Below are positions 1-7,902 of a stretch of 64,000 nt of DNA, one piece after another (positions within the stretch are counted from its first letter, which is position 1; every line of letters begins with the position of its first letter). Below the pieces are notes generated by a model. That model was not told the origin of the DNA and did not search any database. It saw only the letters and a list, made by a program, of their open reading frames with translations. Source of the DNA: Streptosporangium sandarakinum (GTDB lineage Bacteria > Actinomycetota > Actinomycetes > Streptosporangiales > Streptosporangiaceae); the NCBI RefSeq assembly GCF_013409935.1, contig NZ_JACCCO010000004.1:87547-151546 (forward strand). Reading direction: 5' to 3'. The translations under genes and the position numbers were made by a program.

Positions 1-1037
1 CGCAACCACTGGGTTTCCCTCTCCACTCGATCCTTGCTGTCCCTGAAGGCGGGTGCCGGGACGGTCCCGGACGGAACCCCGGACCCGCGGCCGGCGCGGG
101 CGTCCTGCAGCGCCTCGGCGACCCACGCCGCCACGGTGCCGGGGTCGCTGCTCTCGGGCGGCGTGGTGACCGAGGTGAGGTTGAGCATCCCGTCCTGGAT
201 TTCCAGGACGCGCCGCACGAGGCGCGCCTGAAGCGGCCCCTCGACCGTGAGCGCCATGGCCGGGTACTGGCGGGTGAGCGCTTCCCACAGCGGCTGCAAC
301 TCGCGCAGCGCGGCCATGGTGCGCAGCCTGGCCGCCCCGGCGCGCCAGGCCGGGATCGACGTGCCGGCCGTGATGCCGATGATGCACGCCAGCAGCGTCA
401 CCCGGCCGAGAATCGGGATCTCCCGCAGGCTGGTGTCCGGGTCGAGCAGGGTGACGAGGTTGACCGTCATGACGTGCGCCCGGTTGATCACGCCGGCGGC
501 CATGCCGATCGTGGACAGCACCAGGCCGAGCCGCAGCAGCGGCGGCGCGACCCGCGCGTACCCGGCGAACATCCACCCAGCCGCCGTCAGACAGGTCATG
601 AGCCAGGCGTCGAACACCGCCAGGTAGACGCGGCCGGTCGGCGCGGTCGGGAACGGGGCGTGGGCACCGTCGATCCAGTAGATGCGGCCGCCCCGCGCCA
701 CGAACATCGCGGTCAGGATCCCCATCACCACGAGGGCGGTCGGCCAGATCCAGCGGGCCCGCGACGGCCGGCCATGCCGGGTGATCGCCTCGACGTAGGC
801 AAGCAGGCACGTCGCCGCCGCAAGACCGGTCAGGTGCCGCAGCAGGGTGGCCAGCTCGGTGCCGGTGGTGGCGTCCATCCACGCCACGATCGGCGCCGCG
901 GTGACCACGCGAGACAGGGCCAGGCCAGTGAACGCCCCCCACAGCATCCGCTGTTCGTGGGAGTGCCGGGCGGGCCGGATGCGAGAGATCGATGCCCCCC
1001 ACAGCAGGACCATGGCTAACCAGTCCACAACGCTCAC
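1..1037 (-). CDS. MAB_1171c-like (DUF6545) membrane protein, partial
   Basis: Open reading frame on the minus strand starting at GTG 1037 and running off the left edge, so the C-terminus is missing (about 345 codons seen). A GGGAG ribosome binding site lies just upstream, inside the end of the preceding gene, four bases away. The N-terminal half has several hydrophobic segments (for example LAMVLLWGAS, ALVVMGILTAMFVA, LLRLGLVLSTIGMAAG). It is followed by a soluble region with LRELQPLWEALTRQYP and RLVRRVLEIQDGM, which resembles the DUF6545 region of MAB_1171c-type putative transporters. The family is known to sit beside XRE regulators and ImmA-like proteins, exactly as here. Function unknown; role in a regulated membrane response is inference. 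Confidence 0.7.
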   Translation of the reverse strand, partial: MSVVDWLAMVLLWGASISRIRPARHSHEQRMLWGAFTGLALSRVVTAAPIVAWMDATTGTELATLLRHLTGLAAATCLLAYVEAITRHGRPSRARWIWPTALVVMGILTAMFVARGGRIYWIDGAHAPFPTAPTGRVYLAVFDAWLMTCLTAAGWMFAGYARVAPPLLRLGLVLSTIGMAAGVINRAHVMTVNLVTLLDPDTSLREIPILGRVTLLACIIGITAGTSIPAWRAGAARLRTMAALRELQPLWEALTRQYPAMALTVEGPLQARLVRRVLEIQDGMLNLTSVTTPPESSDPGTVAAWVAEALQDARAGRGSGVPSGTVPAPAFRDSKDRVERETQWL

Positions 1038-1041
1038 GGCG

Positions 1042-1536
1042 TCAGCTCCCCAAGTCGTATCCGAATGTTCTGCTCAGCTTGCGCAGGCCCTCGTCGCCGT
1101 CTTCCGGCGGTGTGTGGGCGCGAAGCAGGATGAGCGTGGCCAACTTCTCGGCGTCGCGTTCCTCGATGGTGTCGTAGCGGCTGCGAGCCGCGACATTGGT
1201 CGGCCCGCCGCCGGGCGAGACAGGACCCAGCAGGCGGCGCAGCACCTCCTCGGCGTCACCGCCGACGCGGCCGTGATCGAGCAGCATGTGGCTGATCTCG
1301 TGCAGCACGATGTTGACGCGTAACACCCCGGACGCGCCGGGCGCGACGAACAGGTGGTCGGCCTTGCGGGTGGCGAACCACAGGCCCGACACCGCGCTGG
1401 TCGCTTCGATGGGCAGGTCGTGGAGGTGGAGAGGACGCTGCCGTACCGCGCGGATCCGGGCCATGAACTCCCCCAGCGTGAACGGATGGGGGATGGGTGC
1501 CTGCTCCAACGCAGCCAGCAGCCGGGAAGAATGCAC
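1042..1536 (-). CDS. ImmA/IrrE-like zinc metallopeptidase
   Basis: Protein of 164 residues from GTG 1536, chosen because GGAAAGG lies 8 nt upstream; an ATG in frame at 1566 is the alternative. It carries the zinc-protease signature HEISH within VLHEISHMLLDH, followed by a downstream ERDAEKLATLIL stretch that would supply the third ligand and helix of the ImmA/IrrE family. Family members cleave or inactivate XRE repressors. It lies directly downstream of an XRE gene and just upstream of a MAB_1171c-like membrane gene, a recurring actinomycete trio. The likely substrate is the neighbouring XRE protein, but that is inferred from order only. Confidence 0.75.
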   Translation of the reverse strand: MHSSRLLAALEQAPIPHPFTLGEFMARIRAVRQRPLHLHDLPIEATSAVSGLWFATRKADHLFVAPGASGVLRVNIVLHEISHMLLDHGRVGGDAEEVLRRLLGPVSPGGGPTNVAARSRYDTIEERDAEKLATLILLRAHTPPEDGDEGLRKLSRTFGYDLGS

Positions 1537-1595
1537 AATGGGAACCTTTCCGGTGCGCCCGGGCAAGATTACTGAGGGCCGCCGACTGCTTTGTG

Positions 1596-2000
1596 CTACG
1601 GAGTTTCGTCGAGCGCCTCAGCCGCGCGCATCGCCTCCACCATCTGCGCGATAGCGCTTATGGACAGCGGCGACAGGCCGGTCATTCTCTCGGCGATGTT
1701 CAGCACGCCCAGTTCGGTAAGTTCCTGTTTGACCGCTTCCTGCTGCCGCCGCTCCTCCTCGGTGAGCGGCCGGGGCGCCGGCGGGTCTTCGCCGGCGAGC
1801 CAGCCGACTTGCACACCGAGTAGAGCCGCCAGCGCCTCCAGCAGCTCCAAGGTGGGGTTGGTCTTCTCACCCTTCTTGAGCTGGCTGATGTAGGCATGCG
1901 AGACCGTCATGCCTTGACGCTTCAACGCTCGTTCTACGCCTCGGGCGGAGAGCTTGTTCGCGCGCAGCGCTTCGCCCAGTCGCTCGGCCAAGGTCGCCAC
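1596..2000 (-). CDS. XRE-family transcriptional regulator
   Basis: Protein of 134 residues with an N-terminal Cro/C1-type helix-turn-helix: residues 5-60 read LAERLGEALRANKLSARGVE and then SHAYISQLKKGEKTNPTLEL, with SHAYISQLKKG as recognition helix. The C-terminal half is charged and helical with no recognisable domain and may be the metallopeptidase target or dimer interface. It is first in a minus-strand trio with the ImmA-like and MAB_1171c-like genes and faces the divergent gene at 2242, so it probably represses one or both directions from the 2001-2241 interval. Confidence 0.8.
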   Translation of the reverse strand: MATLAERLGEALRANKLSARGVERALKRQGMTVSHAYISQLKKGEKTNPTLELLEALAALLGVQVGWLAGEDPPAPRPLTEEERRQQEAVKQELTELGVLNIAERMTGLSPLSISAIAQMVEAMRAAEALDETP

Positions 2001-2241
2001 TTCTTATCCGCTCCTCACGAGCCCGCCCCATTTAGGCGTCTTTCACTAGATGCGTGGAGCCCACACAGTACACACTTTGCACCGACTGGTTAGGCTCAGT
2101 TGACAAATTTGCTATGAAACCGCGAAGATCGGCGACCCGAGCGGAAACCGTAGCAAACCATGCGCTGCCCGCCTGCAAGCCGTCAGTTGACAGCACGCAG
2201 GTGGGCGGCCTTCACAGCCTGCGTCTCTTGGAGTGCCCCCG
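2001..2241. promoter_or_regulatory. Divergent intergenic region
   Basis: Region between the XRE gene (minus) and the Pro-rich gene (plus). It is visibly AT-richer than its flanks and holds a perfect TTGACA at 2100-2105 plus a TACTGT-like element on the minus strand near 2068. I cannot assign an exact start site for either direction. An XRE operator would be expected here but no clear palindrome was seen. Confidence 0.3.
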
Positions 2242-3981
2242 TTGAACCCTGACTTGGACGCCGACGCACGCAGGCTGTTTCTGAAGCTCTCCGCCGACCT
2301 GTACGAGGAGTCACAGCGGCTGCTGGCCGAAGACCCCCAGCGCAACGAAGGCTTGGCGTTCTGGAGGTCCATCCGCTCGTCGATGGACGCTGAGGAGCGC
2401 GAGCACAACAAACGCATGGCGGTCTACCGGACGCTGGAGGACCTGGCCGTCACCCGCATGGCCAAGGTGCAGAACATGCCCTACGACCGGATCGGTGCCC
2501 GCGCCGGCGGCAAATCTCGCACCTGGGCCTACCAGCACACCATGCCCAGCACCGTCCTGGACGGGGTGCTGGAGCTGTACGCCGAAGCCGAACGGCGGGA
2601 GCGCGACGCCTTCCTCCGGACCCGGACCGGGCTGACCACCAGTGACCGACCCCGCGCCATCGGCGCCGTCCCCGAACAGGCGACCACACGGTCCGCGGAT
2701 TCGGCGCGGCTGAGCATCATCTACCGGCAGCTGCGTCACTGGTTCCTCGGCGCGGCCGCCGCCGCCGTGCCCGCCTACCACGCCGCCCGCGCGGCCGCCG
2801 AGAGCTACACCTCGACCGTTCACACGGCGCTGATGAGCAACGGCGCGTTGATGCCGACGGGGCTGGACCCGTTGAGCGGGGCCGGCCTGTCGAGCATGCT
2901 GTCGGCGAGCACCGCGGTGCCGGGCGCGCAGGCGTCCGGCCCGGTCGCCACGGCGGTGGGCAAGTTCGTCGCGAGCACGGTCATCGGCGTGCAGGCCACC
3001 GTGGGGGTGTCGGCGCCCGCGGCCACGGTGGTCGCGGCCACGGTCGGCGCGGCGAGCGCGCCCGTTGTGAGCGTGGTCGAGGACGTGGTGGAGAACACCG
3101 TCAGTAAGCCGATCGTCCAGGCCCTGGGGCTGGACACCGGGCAGGAGCAGGGCGCGGGCGCCGCCCCGGTGCCGGTGCTGGCGTTTGAGCCGCCCGCGGT
3201 GGAGGAGATGCCGCGGCCGCCGCTCGATCTGGAGCCGACCTGGCAAACCCCCGCCCCGGCCACGCCAACGCCGAAGGTCGGAACGCCGCACGCCGTCCCG
3301 GCCACGACAGCCCCGGCCCCGGCCCCGGTCCCGACCGGGCACGTCCGAACCGCCGTCGCCCCGTCCCCGACCTCCTCGGTGGCGGTGACGCCGCGCGCCG
3401 TCCCGACGACGGCGCCCGCCCCGGCGAAGACCGAGCAGCCTCCCACGCCGAAGACCACCGTGCCGGCCGCGCCGGTGACGGCGCAACCGCCGGCGACCGA
3501 CGCGCCCCAGCCCACCCCGACGTCGTCCCCGGCCCATACGACGGCCCCGCAGCCGACCGCCCCCGCGCCGACGCAGACCGTCGCGCCCCAGCCGTCACCC
3601 AGCGCGCCCACGGGTCAGCCGAGCAACCCGCCCCCCATGCCGGAGCCGACCCTGACGTCAGCCCCGCCCGTCCCGGAGGCGACGCAGACGGCCGAACCGT
3701 CCGCGCCGAGTGACCCGCCCGTACCGAGCAACGCACCGGAGTCCGCTGAACCCCCTGCGCCGGGTGGTGAGCCGGATCCCCTCCCCGTGGGCGGTGCGGC
3801 TGTGGCGGGGACGGCCGCCTGGTGGTACGGGCCCCGCCCCGCCCGAGCGAGCGTCACAGTGTTTTCAGACGGCGACTCATTTGGTGAGTCGGCGGTAGCA
3901 AAGGGGCGTGATAGAGCCGCCCGGTCGTCGTCGCCGGGCGGCGACATGGGGGTACAGCAGTCCATCCACTACGATATGTAG
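2242..3981 (+). CDS. Pro/Ala/Thr-rich protein of unknown function
   Basis: About 579 residues from TTG 2242, preferred over GTG 2233 because GGAG at 2230-2233 is 8 nt before the TTG. The first 170 residues are a normal charged helical region (ADARRLFLKLSADLYEESQR and MAKVQNMPYDRIGARAGGKS), the latter possibly a DNA-binding helix pair. A small-residue hydrophobic region (about 175-300) follows. Residues 310-520 are almost entirely Pro, Ala, Thr and Val repeats, a flexible stalk, before AGTAAWWYGPRPARAS near the end. No catalytic motif was recognised. It is divergent from the XRE gene and may be regulated by it. A surface or cell-envelope spacer protein is possible but not shown. Confidence 0.6.
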   Translation: MNPDLDADARRLFLKLSADLYEESQRLLAEDPQRNEGLAFWRSIRSSMDAEEREHNKRMAVYRTLEDLAVTRMAKVQNMPYDRIGARAGGKSRTWAYQHTMPSTVLDGVLELYAEAERRERDAFLRTRTGLTTSDRPRAIGAVPEQATTRSADSARLSIIYRQLRHWFLGAAAAAVPAYHAARAAAESYTSTVHTALMSNGALMPTGLDPLSGAGLSSMLSASTAVPGAQASGPVATAVGKFVASTVIGVQATVGVSAPAATVVAATVGAASAPVVSVVEDVVENTVSKPIVQALGLDTGQEQGAGAAPVPVLAFEPPAVEEMPRPPLDLEPTWQTPAPATPTPKVGTPHAVPATTAPAPAPVPTGHVRTAVAPSPTSSVAVTPRAVPTTAPAPAKTEQPPTPKTTVPAAPVTAQPPATDAPQPTPTSSPAHTTAPQPTAPAPTQTVAPQPSPSAPTGQPSNPPPMPEPTLTSAPPVPEATQTAEPSAPSDPPVPSNAPESAEPPAPGGEPDPLPVGGAAVAGTAAWWYGPRPARASVTVFSDGDSFGESAVAKGRDRAARSSSPGGDMGVQQSIHYDM

Positions 3982-4008
3982 TTGAATAGCTACTCTATGT
4001 AATATAAC
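3982..4008 (+). promoter_or_regulatory. Candidate promoter of the 4048 secreted gene
   Basis: AT-rich stretch with TTGAAT (3982-3987) and TATAAC (4003-4008) separated by 15 nt, shorter than ideal. It overlaps a small inverted repeat GTAGTTGAATAGCTAC. The downstream gene has its own GAAAGGA ribosome binding site. Confidence 0.4.
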
Positions 4009-4047
4009 GGGTGGTGACCCTGCTACTCCAGAAAGGACATCCCACCC

Positions 4048-4356
4048 ATGCGTTTCTCCAGCCTGCCCGCCCTCGCCCTGGCCACCGCCGCCATAGCCGG
4101 CGCCCTGGCTGCCGCGACCCCCGCCCAAGCCGACGACACCCCCACCTACACCTGCGACAAGGTCCTATACGGTTCCGTCGTGCTGGGTGAAGGCAACTGC
4201 ACCGCCTCCAACGGCGCGACCGAGCAGGGCGCGTTCCTGGGCGAGTTCCTGGTGACCTCCCGCGAGGAGCCGCAGTGGACGTTCCGCTGCCACATCGGGG
4301 GCGTCGTCCAGCTGCCCGAGGCCGTCAGGGGAGACAGCTGCGAGCCCGTCGTGTAA
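4048..4356 (+). CDS. Small secreted protein, four cysteines
   Basis: Protein of 102 residues starting at ATG 4048 after GAAAGGACATCCCACCC. Residues 1-28 form a clear Sec signal peptide (Arg at position 2, hydrophobic ALALATAAIAGALAAATP, cleavage after AQA). The mature part of about 74 residues has four cysteines (in YTCDK, GNCTA, FRCHI, DSCEP), consistent with two disulfides. No family was recognised. It is preceded by its own promoter and followed by a hairpin terminator, so it is a single-gene unit. Confidence 0.75.
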   Translation: MRFSSLPALALATAAIAGALAAATPAQADDTPTYTCDKVLYGSVVLGEGNCTASNGATEQGAFLGEFLVTSREEPQWTFRCHIGGVVQLPEAVRGDSCEPVV

Positions 4357-4682
4357 GGCGGCAGGACGCCTGCGCCCGTTCCAGGGGCGGTCAGCGCACC
4401 GCCTCGCCCGCCCCGGAACGGGACCAGCTCAAGCACCCCGGCCGCCCCTTCCTTGCCAAGAAGGGGCCCCGATAGTAATCGCGGAAAATTCATTTGCTAC
4501 GGCCGACTGGCCAAATGAGACGACATCTCAGGTGTTTTGTGAGGTTCATCCGGTTCGTGTCTCCGGAATGATCTTCCTGTGGTGACCGCTGGCGGCCGAA
4601 CTCGACCCGGTGCGAGGGATCGGGACCGGCGGCCTATCCAATGGCTCTCAGGCCCTCTCAGCGCATTTCCGCATGAGGGCGG
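4357..4682. other. Gene-free interval with one terminator
   Basis: Between the convergent secreted gene (plus) and the toxin gene (minus). Apart from the hairpin at 4444-4467 I see no gene, promoter or repeat of note. Confidence 0.5.
4444..4467. terminator. Hairpin terminator
   Basis: GCCCCTTC (4444-4451) pairs perfectly with GAAGGGGC (4460-4467) across an 8-nt loop. It lies between convergent genes and could serve the secreted gene. There is no U-tract, as is common in actinomycetes. Confidence 0.6.
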
Positions 4683-4994
4683 TCAGCCAGAGACGGGGAA
4701 GATCGTGCTGAGCATGCCGCGCACCGCGGCGAGCTGCCCTTCGGACAGGTCGCCCACCTTGCCCTTGAGGCGCGTGGCCGCCACGGTGCTGATGCGGTCG
4801 ATCATCGCAGCGCGGCCTTCGCCGACGTCGACCACGAACGCGGTCAACGCGTGGGCCAGGTCGGCCGCCTCGACGTGCGCGGTCAGGACGTTGTCGTTGT
4901 AGAGCGTGTGGTAGAAGTCGCCGGTCACCACGAGCCGGATCTCCTCGCGGTCCCCGAGTTGGACGCTCCACAGCTCCCCGAAGCGGTGGGTCAC
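4683..4994 (-). CDS. MazF/PemK-like toxin
   Basis: Protein of 103 residues starting at GTG 4994, which overlaps the antitoxin stop by GTGA, implying translational coupling. The N-terminus RFGELWSVQLGDREEIRLVV matches the opening strands of MazF/CcdB-fold toxins (basic residue, G-x-W-x-x-x-L-G, then R-x-V-V-x-x). The C-terminal DRISTVAATRLKGKVGDLSE matches the conserved tail helix region. MazF toxins are sequence-specific mRNA endoribonucleases. Family placement rests on motif order only; the usual central region is short. The position next to an integrase suits a stabilising addiction module. Confidence 0.65.
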   Translation of the reverse strand: MTHRFGELWSVQLGDREEIRLVVTGDFYHTLYNDNVLTAHVEAADLAHALTAFVVDVGEGRAAMIDRISTVAATRLKGKVGDLSEGQLAAVRGMLSTIFPVSG

Positions 4995-5245
4995 GCGGCC
5001 TCGCCCGGACGTCGATCGGCAGCGGCACGCGCGATGTCCTCGGCGATGATCCGCTCGTCGTCCTCCTGCGCGGTGCTCGCGCCGTAGATCGGGGCGCGGG
5101 CGGCCGGGCTGTGGGCTGCGGCGATCTCGCGGAGTGCGCCGCGCTCCAGGACGGTGGAGACGCTGAGCCCGTTCGCTTCGGCGTACTTGCGCACCGTGTC
5201 CAGAATCCACGGCGCGATGGTGACGGATGTTCTCTCCTTGGCCAT
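4991..5245 (-). CDS. Antitoxin, ribbon-helix-helix-like
   Basis: Protein of 84 residues. The N-terminus KERTSVTIAPWILDTVRKYA followed by GLSVSTVLERGALREIAA has the strand plus two helices of a CopG/MazE-type ribbon-helix-helix DNA-binding domain. The C-terminal acidic and flexible tail (EDDERIIAEDIARAAAD) is where such antitoxins wrap the toxin. It is upstream of and overlaps the MazF-like gene by 4 nt, the standard antitoxin-first order. It probably autoregulates from 5246-5330. Confidence 0.65.
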   Translation of the reverse strand: MAKERTSVTIAPWILDTVRKYAEANGLSVSTVLERGALREIAAAHSPAARAPIYGASTAQEDDERIIAEDIARAAADRRPGEAA

Positions 5246-5324
5246 ACCCGGAGTCTACCCGTGGAGTATTACTCAGGGTATGAGTTCGGCGCATACCACT
5301 CCCCGATTTTTATCAGTGAGAATC

Positions 5325-5393
5325 TCAATTCCCGCAGATAAAAATGATATGATCATGGGGTGCGGTCCCGGGAGCGGTTCCCGGCCCGCACCC
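5325..5393 (+). promoter_or_regulatory. Promoter with leader hairpin before 5428 and integrase
   Basis: A good -10 box TATGAT lies at 5348-5353; no strong -35 was found 16-18 nt upstream. A palindrome TGAGAATCTCA overlaps the -35 zone and may be an operator. Directly downstream is a two-tier hairpin: GGGTGCGG (5358-5365) pairs with CCGCACCC (5386-5393), enclosing CCGGGA/TCCCGG. The same plan (AT-rich promoter, leader hairpin, gene) recurs at 17352 and 20084. Confidence 0.5.
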
Positions 5394-5427
5394 AACAGCC
5401 CCAGGCCCCCGTGAAAGGACCCCCCCG

Positions 5428-5826
5428 ATGCGCAACCAGCTCCAGCTCGTCCCCATGGACGCCGACCGCCTCACCCTTCTGCGGTTCCTCGACGGCCACC
5501 CCCAGTGGCGGCCCGTCCGGAGTGGACTGCACAACCTCTACGACACCTATGAGATGGCCACCCGGCACGGCCGCCCGCACGTCCTCCTCATCCCCGCCGC
5601 GGAACTGGCCCGCCACACCAGCGTCGATGAGCTGTGCGCCGAAGCGGCCGCCGACATCAACGCCCTCGCGCTCAACCTCGACCCCGACATCAACCGGGAA
5701 GCGCTGCGCCGCCTCGTCGCCCTCGCCATCCGCGCGCACGGCGACCCCGAGCTCGCCGACGTCTACGCTCTCGCCACCGGCACGGCGACCGAGACGGGCC
5801 CGGCCGCGCACGGCCACACCGCATGA
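5428..5826 (+). CDS. Unknown protein co-transcribed with integrase
   Basis: Protein of 132 residues with ATG after GAAAGGA. It is soluble, mixed alpha/beta by eye (LLRFLDGHPQW, VLLIPAAELARH, ALNLDPDINREALRRLVALA), with no recognised motif. Its stop overlaps the integrase start by ATGA, so the two are translationally coupled. An excisionase or integrase helper role is possible from position, but no winged-helix or MerR-like motif is evident. It follows a hairpin leader shared with the early phage genes. Confidence 0.65.
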   Translation: MRNQLQLVPMDADRLTLLRFLDGHPQWRPVRSGLHNLYDTYEMATRHGRPHVLLIPAAELARHTSVDELCAEAAADINALALNLDPDINREALRRLVALAIRAHGDPELADVYALATGTATETGPAAHGHTA

Positions 5827-7004
5827 CGCACCTGCCCGAGGTGACCGCCGCGGCGAGCAGCACCGACATGCTGCCCGCCGCGGCGGCCGCCGACCCGCTC
5901 AAGAACCCCTACCACGCCTACCTCGCGAAACTGGACTCCGCCGACTCCAAGCGGACCATGCGCGGCTGCCTCGACCGGGTCGCCCGCATCCTCGCCGGCC
6001 ACGACCCCACCGGCCTCACCCCCGCCGGCGACCCCGACCCCGCGGTGCTCGCCATCACCGGCGAACACGTCCGCTGGCACCTGCTCCGCTACGAGCACGC
6101 CGTGCAGCTGCGCGACATCATCGCCCGCCAGGGCTCCCGCCGACCGGACGGCACCGTTCAACCCTGGTCACCGTCGCACCGCAACAAGCACCTCGTCGCC
6201 ATCCGCCAGGTCCTCGACCAGGCGTGGCTGCTGGGCCAGATGAGCGCCGAAGACCGCGACCGCGCCCAGCAGATCACCAACTTCAAAGGCACCCGGCTCC
6301 GGGCCGGTGAGCACATCCCCATCGAGCGCGTCGGCGCACTCCTCGCCGCGTGCGACGCCGACGCCACCGAAGGCACCGACACCGGGAACGAGGCGTTGCG
6401 GCGCATGGCGCTGCGGGACGCCGCGATCATCGCCACGCTCTACACCTCCGGAGTCCGCCGCGCCGAGCTCGCCGGCATCGCGCTGGCCGACTACGACCCC
6501 ATCGAGGGGGCGCTGCGGGTCCGCGGCAAGGGCGACAAGGAACGGCTGGTCTACGTCACCCGCGACGCGGTCGCCCGCATCGAGGCGTGGCTGACCGTGC
6601 GCGGCCGCGCCCCGGGCGGCCTGTTCGCGCCGTTCACCCCCCGCGGTGGCCACGTCCGCACGAACCCGCGCGGCCAGGTCGACCACATCACGGGGCAGAC
6701 GGTCGGCGACGTGCTCAACGTGCGAGGTGAGCAGGCCAGGATCGGCCCCCAGCGCGCGCACAACTTCCGCCGCACCTGGGCCGGCAACCTCCTCAACCTC
6801 GTCGACCTGGCCACCGTGCAGGCGCTGGCCGGGCACGCCTCGCCAGCCACAACGGCGGGCTACGACCGGCGACCGGAGGAGGCGCGCCGCCAGGCAGTGA
6901 ACCGGCTCCCCTCACCGGAGGCGAAGCCGCTGCCCGGGGTCGCTCCGTTGCAGGACCGGGCGGCCGCCGGGCGGCGGGCCCGCCGCCGGGGTGGTGACGA
7001 CTGA
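5823..7004 (+). CDS. int: Tyrosine-family site-specific integrase
   Basis: Protein of 393 residues from ATG 5823. The N-terminal half (about 30-150) is a SAM-like core-binding region (HLVAIRQVLDQAWLLGQM). The catalytic half shows the family residues: Arg in TSGVRRAELAGI, Lys within RVRGKGDKERLV, His-x-x-Arg in HNFRRTW, the second His in LAGHASPATTAGY and the nucleophile Tyr in that same motif. The C-terminal 25 residues are basic and low in complexity. It integrates or excises the surrounding element by strand exchange at an attachment site, which I expect near the 3' side (7.0-7.8 kb) or next to the tRNA-like target at an end not resolved here. Confidence 0.92.
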   Translation: MTHLPEVTAAASSTDMLPAAAAADPLKNPYHAYLAKLDSADSKRTMRGCLDRVARILAGHDPTGLTPAGDPDPAVLAITGEHVRWHLLRYEHAVQLRDIIARQGSRRPDGTVQPWSPSHRNKHLVAIRQVLDQAWLLGQMSAEDRDRAQQITNFKGTRLRAGEHIPIERVGALLAACDADATEGTDTGNEALRRMALRDAAIIATLYTSGVRRAELAGIALADYDPIEGALRVRGKGDKERLVYVTRDAVARIEAWLTVRGRAPGGLFAPFTPRGGHVRTNPRGQVDHITGQTVGDVLNVRGEQARIGPQRAHNFRRTWAGNLLNLVDLATVQALAGHASPATTAGYDRRPEEARRQAVNRLPSPEAKPLPGVAPLQDRAAAGRRARRRGGDD

Positions 7005-7260
7005 GCGCCCTGCTCCTCCGCGAGGGTACGAGGCATTTGCCGGACTTATTTCCCTAAATGGCCGATTCGGGCATTCCTGAGAAAGCCCAGCCTGCCCTTT
7101 TTTATCAGAAACGCCGGTCAGGGAGCCCGCCGAGCCACTACCGTGATGAGCGGTCCCAGCTTCTAGCTGACCTTTTTCTGCGTTCCGTGCGGCGGTAACC
7201 GCCTGCTGGCCATCCGTCAGTAGGCGGCTCCCGCCGGACGACCCAGCAGAAAGGGATGCT

Positions 7261-7434
7261 ATGGCCGAGACTGTTCCCCCCGCCCCCGGCGGAGGGTCCA
7301 TCGGTAAGTTCTCGAAGGTCTGCGCACTGCTTCGCAAGATCGGCCCCGACCTAGCGCTACGGCTCCTTGTCGGGCTCCTGATCGAGCTGCTGCGCAGGGC
7401 CGCCGAGGGGCGCTCCTGGGATGACCTTCTGTAG
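7261..7434 (+). CDS. Amphipathic 57-residue microprotein
   Basis: ATG 7261 follows AGAAAGGGATGCT, a good ribosome binding site, and the frame closes at TAG 7432-7434. The peptide begins Gly/Pro-rich (PPAPGGGSIG) and then forms a strong amphipathic or hydrophobic helix (KIGPDLALRLLVGLLIELLR) before a charged tail ending DDLL. It could be a membrane-associated small protein. There is no homologue I can name. It stands alone between the integrase and the palindrome cluster. Confidence 0.5.
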   Translation: MAETVPPAPGGGSIGKFSKVCALLRKIGPDLALRLLVGLLIELLRRAAEGRSWDDLL

Positions 7435-7902
7435 CTAAGAAGATCACCCCAGGAGCCACAGCAGGGGTCTCCCGGTCGCCTTCACTGGTCGTCACACCGT
7501 GTACGTGAAGGGGCTGGGGGCCCTTGCTTGTCTCAGTAGCACTGAGAGTCTTTACAGTCTGAGACTGTACCTCTTCGACTTTATGTTTAAAGTCAGTTTA
7601 AACAAGTTCCCGCAGCTACCGGGAAGCCCCCAAGACCCTCGTGAGGACAAAACCCCAGCTAGTAGCCCTGAATCCTATCCGCTGGTCGTACTCCGCAGGA
7701 AGTTTAAACTTCCCCGCAAGTCCCTCTTTGCGGACCCATCTTCATAGTCAGGCCGGGGCTGTCGTACGACGCGTCCTGACCTGCTGGGTGTCTGGTCGCG
7801 TCTTCGGCAGGTCCCAGCCCTTGCCCCGCCGGCGTCCGCGGAGCGGCCGGTGGGGTGGGTGTCGATTCGTGGTTGGAGCTGGCGTAGGTGGCCGCGTCGC
7901 TC
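7435..7902. other. Gene-free, AT-richer interval after integrase
   Basis: No supported gene. The stretch 7500-7745 is markedly AT-richer than the surroundings and holds the palindrome cluster described separately. It is a plausible place for attP core and arm sites, or an origin, but no direct repeat pair marking attachment ends is visible in this window. Confidence 0.4.
7532..7713. repeat. Cluster of four palindromes
   Basis: Four separate inverted repeats in 180 bp: CTCAGT-AGC-ACTGAG (7532-7546), TACAGTCT-G-AGACTGTA (7553-7569), GACTTTA-TGTT-TAAAGTC (7577-7594) and the perfect GGAAGTTTAAACTTCC (7698-7713). The first three are almost back to back. GTTTAAA occurs three times in the stretch. 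Integrase arm sites, operator sites or a replication origin are the candidates. Confidence 0.55.

Noticed and set aside
2311..3537. Arg/Gly-rich antisense frame opposite the Pro-rich gene
   Set aside because: Produced by the complementary strand of Pro/Ala codons; no ribosome binding site.
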